Shown here: piece after piece, positions 26,263 to 34,532 of the stretch | How the letters are laid out: each line of letters opens with the position of its first letter | Numbering within the stretch: the first letter of the stretch is position 1 | From: Chryseotalea sp. WA131a | GTDB lineage: Bacteria > Bacteroidota > Bacteroidia > Cytophagales > Cyclobacteriaceae | DNA length: 64,000 bases | Reading direction: 5' to 3' | Assembly: GCA_025370075.1 (NCBI GenBank) | Contig: CP073016.1 | Span: forward strand, 744,001 to 808,000 | Notes under the pieces: generated by a model | Seen by the model: only the letters and a program-made list of their open reading frames with translations | Database searches by the model: none | Told to the model about the DNA's origin: nothing | Position numbers and translations under genes: made by a program

Positions 26263-27516
26263 GTCTTCTTCAAGCTCGTATTCTTTAATTTTCCTATAGA
26301 GCGTTCTTTCTGAAATACCCAAATCTCGTGCCGCATATTTGCGCTTATTGTTGTTTTTTCGGAGGGCACGCAAAATCAATTCTCTTTCTTTTTTCTCAAT
26401 GCTCAGCGAGTCATCCTCCGCTTCATGGGTGATGTCTTGCACTTCTTCCGCCACTTCCGGACCGCTGGTGGATGGCCTCACCGGTGAGATGTTCAAAACC
26501 ACATCATTCGGCTGTTTTTCTTCTAAGCGTACGCTTTCGAAGAGGTTGGCATTCTCTTTTATCAACTGGGCTGCTTGGGCGGGATTTGCCAACGCATCCA
26601 ACACCATTTTTTTCAAATCGTTCATGTCCTTTTTCATATCAAAAAGAACCTTGTAAAGAATATCCCGTTCACTAATTCCTTCAGACGAATTTTGATTGTA
26701 GAGCGCGGGGAGGGTCGATTCCTTTGGAATGTAATAGGCCAAATCTCCTCCGTTGATTTCTTTTCTATCAGGTGATAGCACCGAAATTTGTTCTACCAAA
26801 TTTTTTAACTGACGGATGTTTCCCGGAAATCGATATTTCAACAAAACTTCCTTTGCATCAGGGGTTAGCGTGATTGGTTTTACTTTGTATTTCTCAGCAA
26901 AGTCTGTCGCAAATTTTCTAAACAATAGTTCCGTGTCATTGCCCCTTTCCCGCAAGGGAGGAACAAAAATGGGCACGGTGTTCAGGCGGTAATAAAGGTC
27001 TTCCCTAAATTTGCCTTGCTCTACTTTGTTTAGCAAGTTTACGTTGGTAGCGGCTACCACACGCACATCGGTTTTGAGTACTTTGGAAGAGCCTACTTTA
27101 ATGAACTCGCCATTCTCCAATACACGAAGCAATCGTGCTTGGGTAGCCAGGGGCATCTCGCCAATTTCATCCAAAAAAATAGTGCCACCATTGGTCACCT
27201 CAAAATAACCTTTGCGGGATTCGTGCGCACCTGTGAAGGATCCCTTTTCATGACCAAATAGTTCTGAATCGATAGTGCCTTCGGGAATGGAGCCGCAGTT
27301 GATAGCAATAAATTGCCCGTGCTTGCGGGGACTGAGTTGATGAATGATTTTAGAAAACGATTCTTTTCCCGATCCACTTTCGCCCGTAATGAGTACCGTC
27401 ATGTCCGTGGGCGCAACTTGCATCGCCACTTCTACCGCATGATTTAGCAATTGCGCATTGCCGATGATTCCAAAACGCTGCTTAATACTTTGTATTTCTG
27501 ATTCTTTGTTTGCCAT
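26260..27516 (-). CDS. Sigma54-dependent activator without receiver domain
   Basis: 418 aa. The AAA+ domain begins almost at the N-terminus: Walker A GESGSGKES, then ELFGHEKGSFTGA (a Ser replaces Ala in the GAFTGA loop that contacts sigma54), Walker B GGTIFLDEIGEMP, and the R-finger region FREDLYYRL. A long linker follows, then a C-terminal Fis-type HTH: RKYAARDLGISERTLYRKIKE. There is no sensory or receiver domain, so activity is probably set by level or partners. It heads the group with lptE, the TPR-like gene and secG, which suggests a link to envelope maintenance. Confidence 0.92.
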   Translation of the reverse strand: MANKESEIQSIKQRFGIIGNAQLLNHAVEVAMQVAPTDMTVLITGESGSGKESFSKIIHQLSPRKHGQFIAINCGSIPEGTIDSELFGHEKGSFTGAHESRKGYFEVTNGGTIFLDEIGEMPLATQARLLRVLENGEFIKVGSSKVLKTDVRVVAATNVNLLNKVEQGKFREDLYYRLNTVPIFVPPLRERGNDTELLFRKFATDFAEKYKVKPITLTPDAKEVLLKYRFPGNIRQLKNLVEQISVLSPDRKEINGGDLAYYIPKESTLPALYNQNSSEGISERDILYKVLFDMKKDMNDLKKMVLDALANPAQAAQLIKENANLFESVRLEEKQPNDVVLNISPVRPSTSGPEVAEEVQDITHEAEDDSLSIEKKERELILRALRKNNNKRKYAARDLGISERTLYRKIKEYELEED

Positions 27517-27526
27517 TTTTTTTGTT

Positions 27527-27612
27527 AAAAGAATATAGATTTTAGAAGTTAGGATATAGGAGTTACTAGAGTGACCACTGAATACCGCTTACCACTAACT
27601 ACTTACCACCAA
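27527..27612. repeat. Word-like repeat between miaB and the sigma54 activator gene
   Basis: AGAAGTTAGGATATAGGAG, then ACCGCTTACCACTAACTACT and TACCACC. The last units encode the final residues and stop of MiaB (VGGK, stop TAG), so the repeat has set the end of that gene. Confidence 0.65.
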
Positions 27613-29062
27613 CCAATCGCCCCATCAACGTACCACCCGTACAACTCTCCACCAGCACATTGACGTATTCGCCTTTGGTTTTGTTTTCTTTTGGGAAGAT
27701 CACCACCTTATTGGCCGTGTTTCTTCCTTGTAGCTGCTCGTTCGATCTGCGCGAAGTTCCTTCTACCAATACTTTGTGCACTTTGCCAATGTCTAACTGA
27801 TTTCGCTTGAGCGATAGTTCGTTTTGCTTTTTGATGATTTCATCAAGTCTTTTCTTTTTCACCTCTAATGAAATATCATCAGCGTATTTTTTTGCCGCTA
27901 GGGTGCCGGGTCTTTCAGAATAATAGAACATATACGAATAATCATACTGCACGCTGTCCATCAGTGAAAGTGTATCGGCATGTTCTTCGTCTGTTTCTGT
28001 GCAAAAACCAGTAATCATATCGGATGAAAGGCCACAATCTTCGCCTAAGATTTCTCTAATTTTCTTTACGCGTTTCAAATACCACTCGCGGGTGTATCCG
28101 CGGTTCATCAATTCCAAAATCCGGCTGTTACCACTTTGCACGGGCAAGTGAATGTAATTGCAAATGTTCTCGTACTTCGCCATCGTGTAAAGCACCTCAT
28201 CGGTAATATCTTTTGGATGAGAAGTGGAAAACCGTACACGTAAATCAGGGTGTACGTTGGCCACCATCTCTAAAAGATTGGCAAAATTTACAATCTGCGA
28301 GATGCCATTCTTCTCGAGCCTTGCCTTATTGTTTTCTTCTTCGCTCCATTTGTATGAGTCAACATTCTGACCTAATAGCGTTACTTCTTTGTAGCCTCTA
28401 TCAAACAGATCCTTTGCTTCCGCAATAATGGAATGTGGATCGCGACTGCGCTCGCGCCCGCGCGTAAAAGGCACCACGCAAAACGAGCACATATTATCGC
28501 AGCCCCGCATGATGGAGATAAACGCGGTAATGCCATTTGAATTTAGTCGAACAGGGCTCACATCTGCATATGTTTCTTCACGTGAAAGAAATGTATTCAC
28601 AGCCTTGCTTCCTTCGTCCACTTGTGCAATCAGTTTGGGAAGATCGCGGTACGCATCTGGCCCGGCTACCAAATCCACAATTTTTTCTTCCTCGAGTAAT
28701 TTCGTTTTCAGTCGTTCGGCCATACAGCCCAAAACGCCCACCATCATGTAAGGCTTTTTCTTTTTAAAGCCGTTGATATGATTTAGCCTATTTCGAACGG
28801 TTTGTTCTGCCTTTTCGCGAATGGAGCAAGTATTTAAGAAAACGAGGTCGGCTTCTTCAATCTGAGAAGTGGTATCGAAACCATCTTTTTGAAGGATGGA
28901 AGCCACAATTTCGCTGTCGGAGAAATTCATTTGGCAACCGTAGCTTTCGATGTATAGTTTTCGGGCTTTACCTGTATTTTGGGTGGCCGAAACCTTTACT
29001 GTCTCACATGATTTTGTATCTTGAACGGTCAATACCCTGATGTCTTCAATCAAATTTTCCAT
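27599..29062 (-). CDS. miaB: tRNA-2-methylthio-N6-dimethylallyladenosine synthase MiaB
   Basis: 487 aa radical-SAM methylthiotransferase acting on A37 of tRNAs. N-terminal MTTase domain cysteines are in YGCQMNFSDSE, NTCSIREKAEQ and GCMAERLK. The radical-SAM cluster motif is RGCDNMCSFCVVPFTRGRE (CxxxCxxC). A C-terminal TRAM domain (about 420-483) ends in GRLVGGK. About 40 extra residues at the N-terminus before YIESYGCQ are usual for Bacteroidota. The last four codons lie in a dispersed repeat. It is divergent from the carbonic anhydrase-like gene. Confidence 0.95.
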   Translation of the reverse strand: MENLIEDIRVLTVQDTKSCETVKVSATQNTGKARKLYIESYGCQMNFSDSEIVASILQKDGFDTTSQIEEADLVFLNTCSIREKAEQTVRNRLNHINGFKKKKPYMMVGVLGCMAERLKTKLLEEEKIVDLVAGPDAYRDLPKLIAQVDEGSKAVNTFLSREETYADVSPVRLNSNGITAFISIMRGCDNMCSFCVVPFTRGRERSRDPHSIIAEAKDLFDRGYKEVTLLGQNVDSYKWSEEENNKARLEKNGISQIVNFANLLEMVANVHPDLRVRFSTSHPKDITDEVLYTMAKYENICNYIHLPVQSGNSRILELMNRGYTREWYLKRVKKIREILGEDCGLSSDMITGFCTETDEEHADTLSLMDSVQYDYSYMFYYSERPGTLAAKKYADDISLEVKKKRLDEIIKKQNELSLKRNQLDIGKVHKVLVEGTSRRSNEQLQGRNTANKVVIFPKENKTKGEYVNVLVESCTGGTLMGRLVGGK

Positions 29063-29108
29063 TTTCCATTTTTTCGGACAGCAAATTTAACACATATTCG
29101 AAACTTTA

Positions 29109-29121
29109 TGACAAGTTGTCA
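29109..29121. promoter_or_regulatory. Perfect palindrome TGACAAGTTGTCA, possible operator
   Basis: TGACAA-G-TTGTCA is a perfect dyad in the 97-nt gap between miaB (minus) and the carbonic anhydrase-like gene (plus). Its placement between two divergent starts fits a shared regulatory site. I recall similar TGACA/TGTCA dyads near stress genes in this phylum, but the regulator is not known to me. Confidence 0.45.
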
Positions 29122-29159
29122 GTAAGATTTTATCAGTCTAAACTTTATTTGAGTAAACA

Positions 29160-29669
29160 ATGGCTATTATAAAGACGGTTCGTGGATTTACACCCAAGTG
29201 GGGGAGTAATTGTTTTTTTGCAGATAACTGTGTGGTGGTGGGCGAGGTGGTGATGGGCGATAACTGCACGGTGTGGTTTAATGCCGTAGTGCGGGGCGAT
29301 GTTCACTCTATCACCATCGGCAACAATACCAATATACAAGATGGGGCGATCATCCATTGCACTTACCAAAAAGCCAAAACCGTAATCGGAAGCAATGTTT
29401 CCATCGCGCACAATGCCATTGTGCACGGTTGTACGGTTGAAGACAATGTGCTGATTGGCATGGGCGCTATTATTATGGACGATGCCGTAATTGGGTCAAA
29501 CTCCGTTATTGCCGCGGGGGCGGTGGTACTTCCCAAAACGATTGTAGAACCAGGAAGCATCTATGCAGGCATGCCGGCAAAAAAAGTAAAAGATATTGGG
29601 GACGAGATGCGCGAAGTGATTCAGCGAACTGCACGGAATTACCCGATGTATGCGGAGTGGTTTAAGTAA
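29160..29669 (+). CDS. Gamma-carbonic anhydrase family protein (hexapeptide repeat)
   Basis: 169 aa left-handed beta-helix protein. Hexapeptide turns run through GEVVMGDNCTVWFNAVVRGD and IGNNTNIQDGAIIHCTYQ. The metal-ligand histidines are in IIHC and SIAHNAIVHG, the gamma-CA/PaaY/YrdA pattern, and the C-terminal helix RNYPMYAEWFK closes the trimer. Many members are active or inactive carbonic anhydrase homologues; others are linked to thioester metabolism, so the activity is not certain. Full length, monocistronic. Confidence 0.9.
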   Translation: MAIIKTVRGFTPKWGSNCFFADNCVVVGEVVMGDNCTVWFNAVVRGDVHSITIGNNTNIQDGAIIHCTYQKAKTVIGSNVSIAHNAIVHGCTVEDNVLIGMGAIIMDDAVIGSNSVIAAGAVVLPKTIVEPGSIYAGMPAKKVKDIGDEMREVIQRTARNYPMYAEWFK

Positions 29670-29681
29670 TTGCTTTTTTGC

Positions 29682-29710
29682 CATAGATGCACGGATGGAA
29701 ATCGATAAAT
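29682..29710. repeat. Dispersed-repeat fragment (CATAGATGCACGGATG type)
   Basis: GCCATAGATGCACGGATGG resembles a short repeat that I recall as common between genes of Bacteroidota. One copy only in the window. Confidence 0.35.
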
Positions 29711-29799
29711 TAAAAAAAATGATTTTCGTTGAAATTCGATTTAACCAAAAAATCACTTTGGCTTTTAGTTTTTCACCAATCTAATTTCTACCTTCCGAT

Positions 29800-30351
29800 A
29801 TGAATTCAAAGAATATAGTTTTTGATTCGGAGTTGCTTCATACCTTTAAAAAGAAATTGAAGGGTGCATTGTTTTGTGAGGTGGAAGAGGATGAAAATTC
29901 GGATGAATATCGCCACGTGCAGTTTGTAGGTCAATACGAGGGTGCTGAGGTTATTTACGATGCCATTATTTACACCCTTCGGCTTCAGCACGAACTCGAG
30001 TTATATGAGATGGCCGAGCACGAAGCCGCCAAGCATTTTCCTGACTATAAAAAACTAAATTACGAAGAAGACGAAAACGGCAATTTGAAAGCATTGGATA
30101 GCGAAGAGGAAGCCATCGGTTTATACATGGCCGAAGTCATTATTGATTTGCAAGAAGAGGAAGTGGTGAAAGTGAAAGAGCATATCGACTATGATTTGAG
30201 CGAAGAGAATGCCATTGGCTTGGATGTAGGTCTTCACCGAGAGTCTATCAGCACCAAAACAATTGAAGAATTTATAGCGCAATTTAATAACGGTAAAGTC
30301 ACGCTAGACGATACGTGGTATTCGTTCCACCAAGAAGAGGAATCGGCATGA
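29800..30351 (+). CDS. Conserved acidic protein of unknown function
   Basis: 183 aa, very acidic (runs such as YEEDENGNLKALDSEEEA), no signal or membrane segments. Start ATG with MNSKNIVFDSELLHTFKKKL. The middle (QYEGAEVIYDAIIYTLRLQHELELYEMAEHEA) is helical. I do not recognise a family. It lies between the carbonic anhydrase-like and OmpH genes on the same strand, with its own 130-nt upstream gap, so co-transcription is uncertain. Confidence 0.65.
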   Translation: MNSKNIVFDSELLHTFKKKLKGALFCEVEEDENSDEYRHVQFVGQYEGAEVIYDAIIYTLRLQHELELYEMAEHEAAKHFPDYKKLNYEEDENGNLKALDSEEEAIGLYMAEVIIDLQEEEVVKVKEHIDYDLSEENAIGLDVGLHRESISTKTIEEFIAQFNNGKVTLDDTWYSFHQEEESA

Positions 30352-30409
30352 TACCAGGCAAGGATACTAAGAATCTGTCGCCTTCCAGCCCAATGTTTAA
30401 GAAATCAAT

Positions 30410-30450
30410 ATAACCTTTGTGTCTCTGCGCCTTTGCGTGTGATTGTATTT
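30410..30450. repeat. Dispersed repeat (CTTTGTGTCTCTGCGCCTTT type)
   Basis: AACCTTTGTGTCTCTGCGCC followed by TTTGCGTGTGATT matches a short intergenic repeat that I recall as common in this phylum. It sits in the 187-nt gap before the OmpH promoter. Confidence 0.45.
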
Positions 30451-30479
30451 TGCTGTACACTCTAAGCCTATTTTTTTGA

Positions 30480-30510
30480 TTTGTGACTGCCACCTTTCTG
30501 GCTATATTTG
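30480..30510 (+). promoter_or_regulatory. Predicted promoter of the OmpH/Skp gene
   Basis: TTTG at 30480-30483, 19-nt spacer, TATATTTG at 30503-30510. This is a full match to the Bacteroidota consensus (TTTG, 19 nt, TAnnTTTG). The start codon at 30539 is 28 nt downstream. Confidence 0.85.
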
Positions 30511-30538
30511 CAACCCTTAAACATTATCCTTATTTGAA

Positions 30539-31162
30539 ATGAAAAATCTACCCATCGCATTAAGCGGTTTATCGTTAGTGGCAGTTGTCATTTTGTATTA
30601 CCTGCATTTCTCTGCTGGCACAACCAAAGCAACAGCGGCCACTACTACCACTGCCACTGGTTTGAAAATTGCCTACATCAATTCTGATACTGTCTTAAAG
30701 TATTACGATTATACAAAAGAGATCAAAGAGCGCTTTGAAGCTAAAGGAAAAAAGCTGGATTCTGATCTTCAAAACCGTGCAAAAGCGTTAGAAAGTGAGA
30801 TCGGTGCTTACCAGCGTAACGTTAGCAACATGACTATTGGCCAAGCCAAAGCAATAGAAGAAGATTTGGGAAAGAAGCAACAAAACCTGGCCGTTTATCA
30901 GCGTTCACTCGAACAAGAGCTGGCCATCGATCAGGCTAAAGTAAATGAAGAATTGTATGGCAACATCACTTCTTTTTTGAAGAAATACGGAGAAGAAAAT
31001 GCTTTGGAGGTTGTGCTAAAGTTCAACCGTGAATCAGATGTGCTGTTTACAAGCCCTGCGTTAGATATTTCGCAAGATGTTATCAAAGGACTTAACGAAG
31101 CGTACAAAATCAAGAAGGCAACCCCGGTAAAGAGCGACTCAACTTCGTCTAAAAAGAAGTAA
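30539..31162 (+). CDS. OmpH/Skp family periplasmic chaperone
   Basis: 207 aa. An N-terminal hydrophobic segment (residues 4-24) acts as signal or anchor, followed by a Thr/Ala-rich spacer. The OmpH core starts LKIAYINSDTVLKYYDYTKE, then a long charged coiled coil (about 60-140) and the closing beta-part NALEVVLKFNRESDVLFTSP. Skp-like chaperones carry unfolded outer-membrane proteins across the periplasm. A strong promoter lies just upstream. The Lys/Ser-rich tail is typical. Confidence 0.9.
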   Translation: MKNLPIALSGLSLVAVVILYYLHFSAGTTKATAATTTTATGLKIAYINSDTVLKYYDYTKEIKERFEAKGKKLDSDLQNRAKALESEIGAYQRNVSNMTIGQAKAIEEDLGKKQQNLAVYQRSLEQELAIDQAKVNEELYGNITSFLKKYGEENALEVVLKFNRESDVLFTSPALDISQDVIKGLNEAYKIKKATPVKSDSTSSKKK

Positions 31163-31222
31163 AGTTTCCGCTCGCAAAATTCATGAAATTTCTTTTCGAT
31201 AAGAAGTTTTAATTTTAGGATC

Positions 31223-34200
31223 GTGAAATACAACGCACTCCGTTTACTGAATGTAAAACCCAAAGAGCAAGCACAGGTTGCACTCATGCTCATCATGGGT
31301 TTCTTCATGGGCATTTTTGTGGCCACTTATCAAGTAACAGCCGAGTCACTTTTCCTAAGTTCGCTGGGCAAAGATTTGAACAAAGCATTTTTTATTTCAG
31401 GCGCATTGGGCATTGCCTTAACGTTGGTTTTCTCCTTTTTCCAGAATAGAGTTCGCTTTGTGCCGCTGGCAGTGGTCAGTTTGTTTTTGATTTTCTTGGC
31501 AACCACGGCTCTTCATTACTTTTATCATTACGGTACCGATGAAGTACATCAGAATATCCTTACGCTGATGTATTGCTTATCTGGCCCCATGATTGCCGTT
31601 TTGTTGCTTTGCTATTGGGGAATTTTTGGTCGGTTGTTCGACTTTAAACAGTCGAAACGGATTATTGGTTGGATCGATACAGGCCAACTGTTGGCGATCA
31701 TTCTCGCCAACTTTTTAATTCCTTTGTCCGCTAAACTGTTTCCCGATACATCGGACTATTTGATTGTTTGTGACATCAGTTTGGTGGGCGCAATTATCTG
31801 TATGTTGTTGGTCACCATTCGATTTAGCCATGGTAAATTTGAAACAGCAAAGCTTACCCAAGAGATCCGAAGAGAAACCTACTTCGCTAAAATCTTTCAA
31901 GATCAATATGTTGTTTTGTTGAGCTTGTTTCTGATTGTTTCAGTGGTTACCCTCAACTTCAATCAATTTGTCTTTCAAAATCTCATCAATCAACAATATC
32001 CAAACCAACGCGACCTAACCAACTTCTTGGGTTATTTCAATGGGGTTATTTATTTGCTGAGTTTGTTCATGCAGACTTTTCTGAACGACCGAATTCTTTC
32101 CACCTACGGCATCAAAACCTCGTTGTTTATTTTGCCTGTGTTCACGGGGGTGTTGGCCATTGCTTCATTTGTCAGTGGTGCTTTTTTTGGATATGATCTG
32201 ATCAGTGACCCTAACACATTTATTTACTTTTTTCTTTTTGTGGCCCTTACACGTCTCTTCAATTCCATGATTCGCGACTCGCTGGAAAACCCTGTTTACA
32301 AACTTCTTTTTGTTCCTATCGATAGTCGCATACGTTTTGGTGTGCAAGCCAAAGTAGAAGGTGTAATCAGCGAGTTTGGAAGACTGATTGCAGGAGGGTT
32401 TATATTCTTGTTCTCGTTGTTTGTTTTCTTTAAGCTTATTTGGATTTCGTTTTTATTGGTTGGACTTTGTGCGGCTTACTTTGTGGTCGTTAATAAACTC
32501 CATGCAGGTTATAGAAATAAGATCAGGTCGAAGTTGGAGACAACGGATTATGTGCAAGACAAATTAGAAGTTGGGTACAAACAAATTACCAACAAGTTGG
32601 AGCAACGGCTCTCATTCCCAGATACCTCACGTGCTGTTTTTTCGTTTAAGTTGTTGGAAAAAATAGAGCCGGCCGAAGTGTCCACCTGGGTAAATGAGCT
32701 GATGAAAAATGATCAAGAGAATGCAAAAGATTTCGCTCAGCGCAGAATGAACGAGATCAAAGGACTTTCGGTTTCAGACAAATATGTAATCAAAGCAGCA
32801 GATAAGGATGTTATTGGGGTGGAATCTAAAAAGATGCTAACCGATTTTGATTTGAAAGCCTTGATTTCAAATGGAGGAGATATTACTAAGCACAGAATAA
32901 AATCCCTTGCCCGATCAACAGAGCCTAATGACCGGCAATATGCGGCCGAATTGCTTCTGCATTCCTCGTCAGAAGAGAGTGTACTTTACTTAATTGAGTT
33001 GTTGTCAGATCCGGAAACCAAGGTGCGTAAAACGGCTATCTCCACCTCAATCAAAGTCAACAATACGGAAGTGATTTTTGCTTTAATCGATAATTTGCCG
33101 AATCCGGTTTACAGCAACCAAACCATGAATGCGCTTGTGCTGATCGGAGGCAAGGCTTTGTCTCCTTTAGAAAATGCATTTTATCGAACAGGTCAAAACA
33201 CGCAAACGGTTCTACGGATCATTCAAGTAATTGGTAGGATAGGTGGGCAGCGGGCAAAAGAATTGCTATGGGCTAAAATCGATTACCCTGATAAGGTGGT
33301 TGTTTCTCAAGTGCTCGTTTCGTTAGGGCAATGTGGCTTTAAGGCAGGAGTGTCTCAAATCACCCGCATCAAATATGCAATTGAAACGGACATAGCGGAT
33401 ATTGCCTGGAACTTAAATACGATGGAGGTGCTCGGTCATAATGAGCAGATTGAACGATTGAATAATGCTTTGTTGCAGGAAGATCAACATGATATCGAGC
33501 ACGTGTACATGTTGCTTTCTATGCTTTATGACACACGTTCTATTCAGTTGGTGAAAGAGAACATCGAGAGTGGCACATCGGAGGGTGTTACCTATGCCAT
33601 TGAGTTGTTGGATGTTTTCTTGTCAGAGCAGTTGAAAGTAAAAATCATTCCGGTGTTGGATGATTTGAGCAACAATGAAAAAGTTAACCGCTTGGAGATT
33701 TATTTTCCGCGCATGCGGCTGGATAGTAAGTTGGCTCTGAAGTTTTTGGTCAACCGTGATTTTACTCAAAACAACCGATGGACAAAAGTGTGTGCGATCG
33801 AAGAAATTGGCAAACAAAGAATTGCTGACTTCAAGCTTGATTTGGTGGCACATTTGTTTAACCCAGATCGATTAATATGCGAAATGGCAGGGTGGGCCTT
33901 GTATGAAATCGACCCAGGAGAATATTATAAGAATACGATGCGATTGGAAGAGGCTGGTAGGAAATGGTTGGATGGATGCATCATTCCGGGCAAGCAATTG
34001 AGATTGCGATTGTTTGAGACGGTAGTGTTTTTCCAAAAACTACCTTTATTCCATGAGGTTTCTGGGGTGGCACTTTCATTTTTGGCTGATATTTCTAAGG
34101 AGCAGCGACTTCACGCAAACGAATTTTTGTCAATCGATGAAAAAATCAACAATGACTTTTACATTGTGTATTCCGGATCGGTAAAATATTACGAAAAAGA

Positions 34201-34387
34201 TCAATATCTCGTAGACTTTACATCAGGTCAATTTATTGGCGAAATGATATCGCCCGCAGGGTTTGCCAATTCGAACCTGATCGTTACCAAAGAACAGACC
34301 ATTCTGCTGAAGATCAACAAGGATCAATTTTATGAATTGATGGCCGATAATGTAAAGTTGGCCGAAAAATTTTTGGAATACGTATGA
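31223..34387 (+). CDS. Fusion: 12-TM MFS/nucleotide-transporter-like domain, HEAT repeats, cNMP-binding domain
   Basis: 1054 aa. Residues 1-430 contain about 12 membrane helices in an ATP/ADP-translocase-like (Npt) or MFS arrangement: ALMLIMGFFMGIFVATYQ at the start and ARLFN/DSLENPVYKLLFVP, as in Npt-type proteins (I read ALTRLFNSMIRDSLENPVYK near 350). Residues 550-920 are HEAT-like repeats (LIELLSDPETKVRKTA). Residues 940-1054 form a cyclic-nucleotide-binding fold (FYIVYSGSVKYY, GQFIGEM) but without the Arg of the phosphate-binding cassette, so ligand binding is doubtful. The GTG start at 31223 precedes KYNALRLLNVK. Substrate and role are unknown. Confidence 0.8.
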   Translation: MKYNALRLLNVKPKEQAQVALMLIMGFFMGIFVATYQVTAESLFLSSLGKDLNKAFFISGALGIALTLVFSFFQNRVRFVPLAVVSLFLIFLATTALHYFYHYGTDEVHQNILTLMYCLSGPMIAVLLLCYWGIFGRLFDFKQSKRIIGWIDTGQLLAIILANFLIPLSAKLFPDTSDYLIVCDISLVGAIICMLLVTIRFSHGKFETAKLTQEIRRETYFAKIFQDQYVVLLSLFLIVSVVTLNFNQFVFQNLINQQYPNQRDLTNFLGYFNGVIYLLSLFMQTFLNDRILSTYGIKTSLFILPVFTGVLAIASFVSGAFFGYDLISDPNTFIYFFLFVALTRLFNSMIRDSLENPVYKLLFVPIDSRIRFGVQAKVEGVISEFGRLIAGGFIFLFSLFVFFKLIWISFLLVGLCAAYFVVVNKLHAGYRNKIRSKLETTDYVQDKLEVGYKQITNKLEQRLSFPDTSRAVFSFKLLEKIEPAEVSTWVNELMKNDQENAKDFAQRRMNEIKGLSVSDKYVIKAADKDVIGVESKKMLTDFDLKALISNGGDITKHRIKSLARSTEPNDRQYAAELLLHSSSEESVLYLIELLSDPETKVRKTAISTSIKVNNTEVIFALIDNLPNPVYSNQTMNALVLIGGKALSPLENAFYRTGQNTQTVLRIIQVIGRIGGQRAKELLWAKIDYPDKVVVSQVLVSLGQCGFKAGVSQITRIKYAIETDIADIAWNLNTMEVLGHNEQIERLNNALLQEDQHDIEHVYMLLSMLYDTRSIQLVKENIESGTSEGVTYAIELLDVFLSEQLKVKIIPVLDDLSNNEKVNRLEIYFPRMRLDSKLALKFLVNRDFTQNNRWTKVCAIEEIGKQRIADFKLDLVAHLFNPDRLICEMAGWALYEIDPGEYYKNTMRLEEAGRKWLDGCIIPGKQLRLRLFETVVFFQKLPLFHEVSGVALSFLADISKEQRLHANEFLSIDEKINNDFYIVYSGSVKYYEKDQYLVDFTSGQFIGEMISPAGFANSNLIVTKEQTILLKINKDQFYELMADNVKLAEKFLEYV

Positions 34388-34532
34388 TTTTACCTTATCT
34401 AGTCAATTTTGTAGCTATTGGTTGTATTGATTTGTTTTTTGAACTAATTGTGTGCTATAAAATTTTTGAATTGCCCTAATTAAATGGATTAAATAGGCGT
34501 AATTGCAAGGTAGGAGAACTCTAAATTATTGA

